Assembly (NCBI GenBank): GCA_003001975.1
Contig: PVUG01000007.1
Coordinates: 62,001-126,000, forward strand
From: Martelella mediterranea
Lineage (GTDB): Bacteria; Pseudomonadota; Alphaproteobacteria; Rhizobiales; Rhizobiaceae
Reading direction: 5' to 3'
Length of the DNA stretch: 64,000 bases
Shown here: positions 34,098 to 42,620 of the stretch, piece by piece
How the letters are laid out: each line of letters starts with the position of its first letter
Position numbering within the stretch: position 1 is the first letter of the stretch
The notes under the pieces: model-generated
The model's input: only the letters and a program-made list of their open reading frames with translations
Databases searched by the model: none
Told to the model about the DNA's origin: nothing
Position numbers and translations under genes: made by a program

Positions 34098-36599
34098 TTA
34101 CACAGCCGTGCCGGCGATCGTTCCTTCGATTGTCCATTCCGCCGGATCGAGCCGGCGTCCTTCGCCCGCGACTGACCCGTCATCCCCGAAAACGATCTGG
34201 CCATATTCCGGATCGTCAACAGTGATGGTCCCGTCCTCTAACTGCGTGAAGCCGATGGCCTTGAAGCGCGCGTGGAAACCGGCGAGCCCGCCGTTCTCTC
34301 CCTCGCATCGACCCAACCGGAACAGCCATGCGGTTTCCCGCCCGTTCTGGCGGATCTCCATGCCGGCTGTGGGACCGGTCTCGACAGGCACGAGCGGTGT
34401 CGCGCCGGTCACCTGAACCATGCCCTTGCCAGAGCGCGCGCAGGCAGCGTGAGTGTCGGCGATGGTTTCGTCGAAGACCTGGGCCGGGAACCAGATATGG
34501 CTGAAATCCGGCTGGTCTTCATGGGTGCTGAAGATGACCACGGCCAGGTTTTTATACTGATGAACGCGCGGCAGTGCGCCGCAACCGCCCCAGTAGGATG
34601 GCCGGCCGAAGCCGCAGTGGATGACCTCGCCGGGATGGTTCACCCAGATCTGGGCATCGGGATTGTCCCCGATCCGCAGTTGCAGAACGGTTTCCTGATA
34701 GCCCCATTCGCCCCAGCGGTAGCGGGCAAGCGAGCCCATGGCCGTTTCGGCGGTCTTGTAGTGGTAGAGATGCGCGAACCGGTTTTCGCCCTGCGAGAAG
34801 GTCCATTCCTGTTCCTCAGCGCCGGTAAGGCAGGCCTTCTGGCGATCGCTTGTCGGAATGACAAGGCCGAAATCGCGCAGGCATAACAGGAATTGCGGCA
34901 GCGTCTGGAAGGTGCGGCCGTAATTGCCGCGCGACCAGAGAACACGGGCGATGGCGGAAAGCTCACTGGTGCGGGCGGCCATCAGGGTATGCTCGTAGGA
35001 GCGGCCCTGTGCCGCCGTCAGCGTGCCGTGATGGGCGGAAGCGGCAACGACCGTAATCAGCCGCAGGATCGCCTGTCCGGCGCGCGCGCGGATATCCGCG
35101 TCATGGGCCAGCGCATAGAGCGTTGTCAGGCCCTTCAGATCGATCGGGAAATAGGGAACCGAATTGAACTCGGCCATTTCCCATTTCTCGAAGTGATCGA
35201 ACCAGTCCCGGAGCCGGGCTGCACCGCGTTCTGATTGCTCGGCGCCGCTCACACCGGCGCGCACGAATGTCTTGTCGGCATGAAAATGACCGGCCAGATA
35301 GGCGGCGGTGTGAAACAGCAGCGCATGGTTTTCCGAATAATACCACTGCACATCATTGCCGGGCTCATCCATCCAGTAGCGGAAGTTGAGGGTTGCGGCG
35401 TCGATCCGTGCGCGGATGTCATCCGACAGAAGATCGCCGTAGCGGATACGCCCGAACAGCAGCGGCACCAGATGGAAGTCGGCGCAGTCGTGGCAGTTTT
35501 CGATTTTCGGCAGCGAGGCGGCAATCATCGCCTCGGTCTGTGCGCCGCCAAGGCCAAGCCCCAGCCGCGCCAGTGCCGAGATGGCATCGGCATAGCCCTT
35601 GTCGGCGACATGGCGGAGCGCTTCCGCGATGCGGTCCTCAAGGCTTTCGGGCGGTTCGCCCTGATCTTCGCAGCGCGCGATTTCCACCGTGAACGGTCGC
35701 GACAGCGTCAGGCCGCCGGCGCTCAGGCGCACGTCGAAATGACGGAAATCGCTGTGAAACGCTGAAACATCGCCAACGACAAGCCGCGAGGCGCCGGCCG
35801 GCAGGCTTGCGGTAAACGTATCGTGTTCTTCCGCCAGGAAATCCCCGGCGACGACGATTTCGACATCGAGATCGCGGCTGACGGTTGCGGGGCAATGAAA
35901 GGCGACCGTCCCGGAAGAATAGGCCGGGTGCTCGAAATGCATGGTTTCCAGCATCGTCTCGATTTCGTCGGCAAGCCCGCTTTCGCAAGGGACATCGAGC
36001 GAGACGGCAGCGGCGGGGCCTTCGCAGTAATCGAGTTCGAAGAAGTAACGGGCATCGCGTTCGGCAAGGTCGTCGAAGAACACGGCGATGTCGTTCAGCC
36101 CGGCCTTCAGCTCGACGTCGAATTCCTGGTCGGTCTCGAAATTGCGCTGATAGACGCTCATCGAGCCCGCTTCGGCTCCGTTGACGAACAGGATCGCGCC
36201 GCCGCAGCAACTGAGCTTCAGCCGCGCCGTTCCGGCGGTTTCAGCCTCGATGCGCGTTTGGGCCCATGCGGAAACCGCCGTGGCGCGGAACCAGAAGCCG
36301 GACAGATCGACGCGCGGCGAACCGAACGGCGTCCAGATGCGGCCGGGGCCTTGTTTTTCGACGATCACGGGCCGCTTGCCGCGCCGTTCGCTGACGAACT
36401 GGGTGCGGCAGGGATATTCGTGCGGAATGAAGTTCTTTTCCTTGGTGAGGAAGAACTGGGCATCCATGTGGCCCGACATGGTGGTGTCGGGCACGTTGTA
36501 TTCTTCCTCGGCTATGGCCGATACGTGCCAGTAGCAGACCGGAGAACCGTCCGGCAGCGGCCGGCGCATGGCGCCGTCTTGTGCTTGATGTGCCATCAC
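34098..36599 (-). CDS. Large protein of unknown function in the pectin locus
   Basis: An 833-residue protein I do not recognise. There is no signal peptide. The N-terminal 300 residues look like beta-sandwich modules (VDLSGFWFRATAVSAWAQT, FVNGAEAGSMSVYQRNF, typical of carbohydrate-binding folds). The middle (about 400-620) is helical, with NDVQWYYSENHALLFHTAAY and a repeated helix pattern that resembles an alpha/alpha toroid of polysaccharide lyases or hydrolases; the end is beta-rich. It starts in an ATGA overlap with kduI and shares its promoter. A cytoplasmic enzyme acting on an imported uronic oligosaccharide is plausible but unproved. Confidence 0.7.
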   Translation of the reverse strand: MMAHQAQDGAMRRPLPDGSPVCYWHVSAIAEEEYNVPDTTMSGHMDAQFFLTKEKNFIPHEYPCRTQFVSERRGKRPVIVEKQGPGRIWTPFGSPRVDLSGFWFRATAVSAWAQTRIEAETAGTARLKLSCCGGAILFVNGAEAGSMSVYQRNFETDQEFDVELKAGLNDIAVFFDDLAERDARYFFELDYCEGPAAAVSLDVPCESGLADEIETMLETMHFEHPAYSSGTVAFHCPATVSRDLDVEIVVAGDFLAEEHDTFTASLPAGASRLVVGDVSAFHSDFRHFDVRLSAGGLTLSRPFTVEIARCEDQGEPPESLEDRIAEALRHVADKGYADAISALARLGLGLGGAQTEAMIAASLPKIENCHDCADFHLVPLLFGRIRYGDLLSDDIRARIDAATLNFRYWMDEPGNDVQWYYSENHALLFHTAAYLAGHFHADKTFVRAGVSGAEQSERGAARLRDWFDHFEKWEMAEFNSVPYFPIDLKGLTTLYALAHDADIRARAGQAILRLITVVAASAHHGTLTAAQGRSYEHTLMAARTSELSAIARVLWSRGNYGRTFQTLPQFLLCLRDFGLVIPTSDRQKACLTGAEEQEWTFSQGENRFAHLYHYKTAETAMGSLARYRWGEWGYQETVLQLRIGDNPDAQIWVNHPGEVIHCGFGRPSYWGGCGALPRVHQYKNLAVVIFSTHEDQPDFSHIWFPAQVFDETIADTHAACARSGKGMVQVTGATPLVPVETGPTAGMEIRQNGRETAWLFRLGRCEGENGGLAGFHARFKAIGFTQLEDGTITVDDPEYGQIVFGDDGSVAGEGRRLDPAEWTIEGTIAGTAV

Positions 36600-37435
36600 A
36601 GAAGGTCTTTCACGGCAACGGGCGTAACATCATTATAGGCCTTGTTTTCACCGGTCATGCCCCAGACGAAGCAATAGGGACCGGTGCCGGCACCCATATG
36701 GATCGACCATGCGGGCGAAAGTATGCCCTGGCGGTCGGCGACCACGATATTGCGCACCTGTTTCGGCTCGCCCATGAAATGCATGACCCGGTCTTCCGGC
36801 GCCATGTTGAAATAGACATAGGCCTCCATGCGGCGCTCATGCACATGCGGCGGCTCGGTGTTCCAGATGCTGCCGGGCGCAGGCTCGGTAATCCCCATCA
36901 GAAGCAGGCAGCTCGGCGAGACTTCCGGGTGAATATACATGCGCAGCGTGCGCTTGTTGGCATGCGCCTCGTCACCCATGGTGACGGGCTTGGAATCGGC
37001 CTGCCGGATAAGCGCCGAAGGCACGGCATAACCGGCCGGGACCGAGTTCATGTAAAAGGCGGCGGGGTCGGACGGGTCCTTCGAGGCAAGGCGGACGGAT
37101 TTCGTGTCGCGCCCGACATAGACGATATCGCGGTGCTCGACCGTGAAGACCGCGCCATCGACCGTCACGGTTCCGGTTCCGCCGAGATTGGCGATGCCCA
37201 TTTCGCGGGCGTCGAAGAAGCCCGGCGTTCCCACAGCCGCGCCATCGGCGATTTCGGTTTCCGCATCGACTGCCAGGAAGCCGCCGATGATCATCCGGTC
37301 GACATGGGTGTAGACCATCTGCAGCTTGTCGGCGACAAACAGGTTGTCGAGCAGGAATTCCTCCCGCAGGCGTTCGTTGGAATAGCTGCGGACGTCTTTC
37401 GGGGATACGGAATAGCGTGTGTCTTCAAACATCAT
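36596..37435 (-). CDS. kduI: 5-dehydro-4-deoxy-D-glucuronate isomerase (KduI)
   Basis: A 279-residue zinc-dependent cupin isomerase that converts 5-keto-4-deoxyuronate (from unsaturated uronates) to 2,5-diketo-3-deoxygluconate, the substrate of KduD. Characteristic segments are VRSYSNERLREEFLLDNLF, MVYTHVDRMIIGG, NTEPPHVHERRMEAYVYFNM (with the zinc ligands His-x-His and Glu) and SPAWSIHMGAGTGPY near the C-terminus. Length matches E. coli KduI (278). It lies between the GH105 gene and the unknown 833-residue gene with four-base overlaps at both ends. Confidence 0.96.
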   Translation of the reverse strand: MMFEDTRYSVSPKDVRSYSNERLREEFLLDNLFVADKLQMVYTHVDRMIIGGFLAVDAETEIADGAAVGTPGFFDAREMGIANLGGTGTVTVDGAVFTVEHRDIVYVGRDTKSVRLASKDPSDPAAFYMNSVPAGYAVPSALIRQADSKPVTMGDEAHANKRTLRMYIHPEVSPSCLLLMGITEPAPGSIWNTEPPHVHERRMEAYVYFNMAPEDRVMHFMGEPKQVRNIVVADRQGILSPAWSIHMGAGTGPYCFVWGMTGENKAYNDVTPVAVKDLL

Positions 37436-38523
37436 TCTTCCTCCGCTTGAGCAATATTGAGGGCTTCGACCAGCAGCAGCAGGGCCATGGACTGGCCATA
37501 GCCGGTCGGCTGGATCGGGATGTCCTTGTAGAACTGGAGATCGTGCCCCATACGGGTGCCGTAGGAGACATTGTCGACAATGCCGTCAGCGCCGATATTG
37601 TCGAGCGTGACCGAAAGCGCCTTCATGCCGGCCTCGTGCCAGCTTTGAGGGCCAATCCCCAGCCGTGCGCCTTTCAAAAGCGCGTAACCGATGGCGGCGG
37701 TGGCGGAGATTTCCTCATAGGAGGTCGGATCGTCCACCAGCGTATGCCAGGCGCCGCTTGCCGCCTGATAGCCGATCAGCGTCTCAAGCTGCGCCTTGAC
37801 CACTTCCGTCAGGTAACGCTTCGTGCCCTCGTCCAGCTCGGCAAGCTCGATCAGGTCGAGAACGCCGGCTGAAATCCAGGAATTGCCGCGCGCCCAGCGG
37901 GCACGGGCGAAATTGTGGTTGCCGTCAAAGGTCCAGCCGTGGAACCAGAGCCCGGTTTCCGGCTCGGACAGGTAATGCGTGTGGATCATGAACTGGAAGG
38001 CCGCTTCGCTGACCAGGTCGCGGCGGCCTGCACCCTCGCCGTAACTGGCCAGGAACAGCGCCACCATGAACAGCGTGTCGTCCCACAATTCATCATCATT
38101 GATCTTGTCGGAAACATTGTGCTGGAAACCGCCGCAGCGCGTGCGCGGCATGTCCGTCAGAATTCTGTCGGCCCAGTCCTTCATCGGCGCTTCCCAGCGG
38201 GGATCGCGGGTTTCGCGCCACAGAAGCGAGAGCGCCAGCATCGGCGCCGTGGTGTTGACGTTTTGCGGCGGCAGCCCTTTTTCGATATGGGCTGAATACC
38301 AGTCCTCGAGCAGGGTCTTCACCGCAGTGTCGCCCGTCTTCAGCCACATCTGCGCCAGTCCGTAAAGGCCGACGCCCTGCGGCCATTCCCAGGCGTTGAA
38401 GCTGACATAGTCGCCGGCAGTGCCGTCGAGATTGGGTTCGTCGAACTTGCCTTCATCCCGCAGCGATTTCAGGCCGGCGACCAGCAGCTCGATCTTTTGT
38501 TTCAGTTGGGTTCTGGAGAGCAC
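37432..38523 (-). CDS. GH105-family unsaturated uronyl hydrolase
   Basis: A 363-residue (alpha/alpha)6-barrel hydrolase of the GH88/GH105 group (YteR/YesR type). It hydrates the double bond of the terminal unsaturated uronate of pectin or rhamnogalacturonan fragments, releasing 4-deoxy-5-ketouronate for KduI. Visible features are WEWPQGVGLYGLAQMW (45-60), the catalytic Asp149 in LWDDTLFM, WARGNSWISAGVLDLI and TGYGQSMALLLLVEAL at the end. No signal peptide, so substrate arrives through the TRAP system as an unsaturated disaccharide (inference). First gene of its operon, below the LacI site at 38588. Confidence 0.9.
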   Translation of the reverse strand: MLSRTQLKQKIELLVAGLKSLRDEGKFDEPNLDGTAGDYVSFNAWEWPQGVGLYGLAQMWLKTGDTAVKTLLEDWYSAHIEKGLPPQNVNTTAPMLALSLLWRETRDPRWEAPMKDWADRILTDMPRTRCGGFQHNVSDKINDDELWDDTLFMVALFLASYGEGAGRRDLVSEAAFQFMIHTHYLSEPETGLWFHGWTFDGNHNFARARWARGNSWISAGVLDLIELAELDEGTKRYLTEVVKAQLETLIGYQAASGAWHTLVDDPTSYEEISATAAIGYALLKGARLGIGPQSWHEAGMKALSVTLDNIGADGIVDNVSYGTRMGHDLQFYKDIPIQPTGYGQSMALLLLVEALNIAQAEEE

Positions 38524-38587
38524 GGGTTTTCCTCCGGTGCATGGTCATGATGGCAATAATATGCACCATGAAAATTAATTGCGAAAT

Positions 38588-38604
38588 ATGAAAGAAAATT
38601 TCAT
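38588..38604. promoter_or_regulatory. LacI-type operator, copy 2 (GH105-kduI unit)
   Basis: ATGAAA (38588-38593), GAAAA spacer, TTTCAT (38599-38604), about 65 bases upstream of the GH105 start. The flanks extend the symmetry (GCGAAA on the left, TTCGC on the right). For the minus unit, TTCGCA and CATATT spaced by 16 bases lie just downstream as a candidate promoter, so binding would block the -35 area. Confidence 0.75.
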
Positions 38605-38746
38605 TTCGCGTTTTTGGGATGACAGTCGCCCGTAGCGACCGGCAACGCAGCGAAGCGGCTGCGCAGATGCGCAACCGCAGTTTTGGCCTTGCCCGGATGC
38701 GTGAGAAGCAGCGCCCCGCCTGACGACCCACCGCCGACAGAATGCC

Positions 38747-39508
38747 TCAGCGGGCGAGCCAGCCGCCATCGACCGCAATGGTGTAGCCGTTGACATAGGA
38801 GGATGCTTCGCTGGCGAGGAAGACCACCGGTCCGGCCAGATCGCGCGGGAGGCCCCAGCGCGCGGCGGGGATCCGGCCGAGGATTTCGCTGCTGCGGTCC
38901 TCGTCGGCCCGCAATGCGGCGGTGTTGTTGGTGGCCATATAGCCGGGCGCAATCGCGTTGACGTTGATGCCGTGCTGCGCCCATTCATTCGCCATCAGCT
39001 TGGTAATGCCCATGACGCCGCTCTTGGACGCGGTATAGGAAGGAACACGGATGCCGCCCTGAAACGACAGCATGGAGGCGACATTGACGATCTTGCCGCC
39101 ACGCCCCTGTTCGATGAATCGGCGGGCAATGGCCTGGGACAGGAAGAAGACGCTCTTGATGTTGATATTCATCACGTCGTCCCAGTCCTTTTCGGAAAAG
39201 TCCACGGCGTCCTCGCGGCGGATAATGCCGGCATTGTTGACCAGAATATCGATCCCGCCGAATTCGCGAACGGCCGTTTCAACGATCTGCGGTATCTCGT
39301 CCTGTTTCATCAGATCGGCTTCGATGGAGACGAAACGGCGCCCCAGCGCCTCGATCTTGGCGATCGTTTCCGCCGGTTCGATGATATTGACGCCGACAAT
39401 ATTCGCACCGGCTTCTGCCAGCGCAACGGCCATGCCCTGGCCAAGCCCGGTATCGCAGCCGGTGACGATTGCCGTTTTTCCGGAAAGGTGAAAATCATCG
39501 GTGATCAT
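38747..39508 (-). CDS. kduD: 2-dehydro-3-deoxy-D-gluconate 5-dehydrogenase (KduD)
   Basis: A 253-residue short-chain dehydrogenase that reduces 2,5-diketo-3-deoxygluconate to 2-keto-3-deoxygluconate. The NAD-binding TGCDTGLGQGMAVALAEAGA and the NNAG motif (ILVNNAGI) are present; the active site has Ser in NVASMLSF and the YTASKSGVMG Tyr-x3-Lys; the end reads YVNGYTIAVDGGWLAR. These match the KduD subgroup. It sits between the GH105 operon and the TRAP binding protein. KDG kinase and aldolase are not in the window. Confidence 0.94.
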   Translation of the reverse strand: MITDDFHLSGKTAIVTGCDTGLGQGMAVALAEAGANIVGVNIIEPAETIAKIEALGRRFVSIEADLMKQDEIPQIVETAVREFGGIDILVNNAGIIRREDAVDFSEKDWDDVMNINIKSVFFLSQAIARRFIEQGRGGKIVNVASMLSFQGGIRVPSYTASKSGVMGITKLMANEWAQHGINVNAIAPGYMATNNTAALRADEDRSSEILGRIPAARWGLPRDLAGPVVFLASEASSYVNGYTIAVDGGWLAR

Positions 39509-39666
39509 GGTGCTTCCAGTCTTTTGATTGGTGAAACGGTGCGGGCGGTAGCCCGCCAGAACGGGCGAGCGATTCGCGGAAACGCGCCGCCACTCGAACT
39601 GATTGTTTTGACAGGATTTCTCTGTAACCAGGTGCGACCACCTGGCTGCGACATGCTTTGAAAAAG

Positions 39667-39707
39667 AAAAGGCGCTTCCTGTTTTGATGAGACAAGAAGC
39701 GCCTTTT
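39667..39707 (-). terminator. Rho-independent terminator after the TRAP binding-protein gene
   Basis: Perfect 12-base arms AAAAGGCGCTTC (39667-39678) and GAAGCGCCTTTT (39696-39707) enclose a 17-base loop. Reading the minus strand, it begins 21 bases after the dctP stop, with a T-run at the end. The symmetric A and T tracts would also allow termination on the plus strand. Confidence 0.85.
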
Positions 39708-39727
39708 CCGTCAGGTCCGGGAGGACT

Positions 39728-40705
39728 TTACTGAGCGTTCTGGATGGCATCGACCAACTGGCCGATTGCCGGATCCTGCTTGTATTCCTCGATCAGAGGC
39801 GCAACCTTTTCCTGGAAAGGCGCCTTGTCGGGACGGACGATGGTGACGCCCATTTCTTCGATCTGCTGCATGGCCTCGTCGACGGCCTCGTTCCAGACCT
39901 TCTTCTGCTCCTGCGTGGCGTGAACAGCGGCTTCCTTGATGATGGTGAGCTGTTCATCTGTCAGCTCGTCCATCGCCGTCTTGGAAATCACCAGGAAGTC
40001 GGGAATGCGCAGATGTTCGTCCAGCGAATAGCATTCGACCACTTCGCCGTGACGGCCGAGCGTCAGCGCCGTCGGGTTGTTTTCAGCGCCGTCGATGACG
40101 CCCTGCTGCAATGCCGTGTAGATCTCGCCATAGGGCAGCGGGGTCGGAATGCCGCCCATCAGCTCGACCATCCGGATGGAGGTGTGCGAATTGATCACAC
40201 GCAGCTTCTGGCCCTTCAGGTCGTCCGGCGTCTCGACGCATTTCGACTTGGTGTAGAACGAGCGGGCGCCGCTGTCGAAATAGGTCAGCCCCATGAAGCC
40301 GCTGTCGAGCGAGGCCTGATAGACCGGATCGACAATCGGCCCGTCCATGACGTCGTAGAAATGCTCCTGGCTGTTAAACAGATAGGGCAGCGTGAAGGCC
40401 TGATAGATCGGGTTGAAGTTTTCCAGGTTGGCGGCGCTGACGCGGGTAATGTCGACCGCGCCGTTCTGGACCTGTTCGAGAACTTCACGCTCGGAACCCA
40501 GAACGCCGTTCATGTAAAGGCGGATCTTGACTTCGCCGTCGGTCTTTTCCTCGACCTCTTCGGCGAACTGTTTCAGGATCACGCTTGTCGGATGGTCTGC
40601 CGCCAGCGCGTCGGCCAGCTTCAGGCGAACCGTGGCATTGGCCGAACCGGCTGTCAGTGCGATGCCCGCGGCAAAGACCGCCAGCGCTGATGTCAATTTC
40701 TTCAT
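39728..40705 (-). CDS. TRAP transporter substrate-binding protein (DctP type)
   Basis: A 325-residue periplasmic binding protein of the DctP family. The signal peptide (KKLTSALAVFAAGIALTAGSANA) is followed by TVRLKLADALAADHPTSV. Typical features are VEEKTDGEVKIRLYMNG, the conserved Arg region LKGQKLRVINSHTSIRMVEL that clamps a carboxylate, and YGEIYTALQQGVIDGAENNP. It should bind an acidic sugar (uronate or unsaturated disaccharide) for the DctQ/DctM permeases encoded 7 kb away; all are linked by the same LacI-type operator. A carboxylate ligand is family knowledge; pectin fragments are inferred from kdu neighbours. Confidence 0.92.
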   Translation of the reverse strand: MKKLTSALAVFAAGIALTAGSANATVRLKLADALAADHPTSVILKQFAEEVEEKTDGEVKIRLYMNGVLGSEREVLEQVQNGAVDITRVSAANLENFNPIYQAFTLPYLFNSQEHFYDVMDGPIVDPVYQASLDSGFMGLTYFDSGARSFYTKSKCVETPDDLKGQKLRVINSHTSIRMVELMGGIPTPLPYGEIYTALQQGVIDGAENNPTALTLGRHGEVVECYSLDEHLRIPDFLVISKTAMDELTDEQLTIIKEAAVHATQEQKKVWNEAVDEAMQQIEEMGVTIVRPDKAPFQEKVAPLIEEYKQDPAIGQLVDAIQNAQ

Positions 40706-40812
40706 TGTCTCACTCCCTGTGGCAATTTGTTGTCCGCTGCAATGGCGTCCTGGACACGAAGGTCAACGGACATGATGGAATTCATTATGCAGGATGAAAT
40801 TATATTCTCAAT

Positions 40813-40829
40813 ATGAAAGAAAATTTCAT
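40813..40829. promoter_or_regulatory. LacI-type operator, copy 3 (TRAP binding-protein gene)
   Basis: ATGAAA (40813-40818), GAAAA, TTTCAT (40824-40829), identical to copy 2 in the 17-base core. It lies about 110 bases upstream of the dctP start. TTGAGA and CATAAT with a 16-base spacer follow in the minus direction as a candidate promoter, in the same relative position as at the other two sites. Confidence 0.75.
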
Positions 40830-41371
40830 GCTGATGTGAGCTGTCGTTTGTTTCAGGTGCGCCTTTGGTCGTTTGAGCGTGCCCGAAGGGCATGTGCATC
40901 CGAAGATGCTGTGGCTGCCGCACGAATCCAGAATTTTGAAGCAGAACGATGATCAATTCCGGCGGACGACCAACCGTGTTTTTTTGCCGGGGGATTGTCC
41001 GGCCCGCCCGAGGGTCTTCGCGTTGTTGGATGGTCGTTTCCGGATCACCGCAAGAACCTGTTTTATCTGGATATCTATCCCGCTTCATCGGTGGTTCCGA
41101 AAACTGGAGGCCCCTCGCAGCAAGCCCGGACATGACGCTGAGAGATGGAAGACAAGCCGTCTCGGCACAGTGATGGAGCGATGCTGATCATTCCTGTCGG
41201 CGGCGCATCGTCATTGTGTCTATTTTGCCGTTCGGCGTTCGTGGCGCCATCGGCAGATTCGGGACTGGAGGGCAGGGCGCTCTCAAATTTTTATGAAAAA
41301 GTTCTGCTATATCAAAGCGTTGTATATGTGGTCGTTACCGTCTGCTTGACGTCTTCATTTTTGTTGGAATA

Positions 41372-41384
41372 GTTATGATATAAC
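41372..41384. promoter_or_regulatory. Zur-like box before the COG0523 GTPase
   Basis: Inverted repeat GTTAT-GAT-ATAAC, 25 bases before the ATG at 41409 and overlapping an AT-rich TATGAT that could be the -10 box. Alphaproteobacterial Zur sites have this GTTAT-N3-ATAAC form (recalled pattern, not compared here). Zur repression would turn the gene on in zinc starvation. Confidence 0.6.
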
Positions 41385-41408
41385 ATTACCAAAAGTGAAG
41401 GATATCGC

Positions 41409-42620
41409 ATGCTTTCCCGAAACGACCGCCGCCTGCCCGTGACCGTCCTTTCCGGCTTTCTCGGGGCCGGCAAGACGACCCTGCTCAACCATGTGCTCAA
41501 CAATCGCGAAGGACGCCGGGTTGCCGTCATCGTCAATGACATGAGCGAGGTGAATATCGATGCCGATCTGGTGCGCGAGGGCGGCGCGGATCTTTCGCGC
41601 ACCGACGAGAAGCTGGTGGAGATGACCAATGGCTGCATCTGTTGCACGCTCAGGGACGATCTTCTGACCGAAGTACGCCGGCTCGCTGCCGATGGCCGCT
41701 TCGATTATCTGCTGATCGAGGGAACGGGCATTGCCGAGCCGCTTCCCGTCGCAGCCACGTTTTCCTGGCGCGATGAACAGGGCTTCAGCCTGTCCGACCA
41801 CGCCCGGCTCGACACGATGGTGACCGTGGTCGATGCCGTCAATCTGCTGCGCGACTATGCTAGTCACGACCTCCTGAGCGACCGTGGTGAAACGGCGGGA
41901 GAGGGCGATGACCGCACTCTGGTCGACCTGCATGTGGAGCAGATCGAGTTTGCCGATGTCGTGGTGGTCAACAAGGTGTCCGATGTCTCGGCCGCCGGGC
42001 GGGCCGATGTGATCAGCGTGATCCGGGCGCTGAATGCGGATGCGCGCATCATCGAGGCCGATTTCGGGGCCGTGGCGCTGGATCAGGTGCTCGATACCGG
42101 GCTGTTTTCGGAAGACAGGGCCAGCCAGCATCCGCTCTGGGCCAAGGAGCTTTATGGCTTTGCCGATCATGTGCCCGAAACGGAAGAGTACGGCATCGGC
42201 AGTTTCGTCTATCGCGCGCGCAAACCGTTTGCGCCGGAAAAATTCGACCGGTTCACGAAGACGACCTTTCCCGGTCTGATCCGCGCCAAGGGGCATTTCT
42301 GGCTGGCCACGCGGCCGGATTTTGCCGGTGAATTCTCGCTTGCCGGCGCGATTGTCCGCTGTGGGCCGCTCGGGCGCTGGTGGGCCGCTGTGCCGGAAAG
42401 CCGCTGGCCCGACAGGCCGGAGCTGAAGGCGATGATCGCGGCAAGCTGGGACAAGGCCTTCGGCGACCGACGGCAGGAGATCGTGTTCATCGGTCAGTCG
42501 ATGGACGAGGTGGCGATCCGTGCGGCGCTTGATGCCTGCCTCGTCGATGCCGATACCGTAAACCCCTACAATGCCGATCGCCACCTCGACCTGACGGACC
42601 CGTTCCCGCGCTGGGGCTGA
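41409..42620 (+). CDS. COG0523 GTPase, putative zinc metallochaperone (ZigA/CobW-like)
   Basis: A 403-residue G3E-family GTPase. Walker A is GFLGAGKTT (16-24); the metal-binding CxCC motif GCICC is at 75-79; Walker B-like [15 protein letters not shown] and the guanine motif VNKVSD (NKxD) follow; the C-terminal CobW_C domain has FYP-type sequence [20 protein letters not shown]. Such proteins hand zinc to client enzymes under scarcity; cobalt or nitrile-hydratase roles are alternatives. The Zur-like box upstream supports the zinc role. It stands alone and converges with the TRAP operon, which begins one base after its stop. Confidence 0.88.
   Translation: MLSRNDRRLPVTVLSGFLGAGKTTLLNHVLNNREGRRVAVIVNDMSEVNIDADLVREGGADLSRTDEKLVEMTNGCICCTLRDDLLTEVRRLAADGRFDYLLIEGTGIAEPLPVAATFSWRDEQGFSLSDHARLDTMVTVVDAVNLLRDYASHDLLSDRGETAGEGDDRTLVDLHVEQIEFADVVVVNKVSDVSAAGRADVISVIRALNADARIIEADFGAVALDQVLDTGLFSEDRASQHPLWAKELYGFADHVPETEEYGIGSFVYRARKPFAPEKFDRFTKTTFPGLIRAKGHFWLATRPDFAGEFSLAGAIVRCGPLGRWWAAVPESRWPDRPELKAMIAASWDKAFGDRRQEIVFIGQSMDEVAIRAALDACLVDADTVNPYNADRHLDLTDPFPRWG

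Larger units (their letters stand above)
40706..41408. other. Intergenic region, dctP to COG0523 GTPase
   Basis: About 700 bases with no convincing gene; small open frames here have no recognisable product. It holds the LacI operator at 40813 for the minus dctP unit and the Zur-like box at 41372 for the plus GTPase. Confidence 0.5.

Noticed and set aside
40702-41133. 143-codon minus-strand frame between dctP and the GTPase.
   Set aside because: It overlaps the dctP promoter and LacI operator, has no good ribosome site and no recognisable features.
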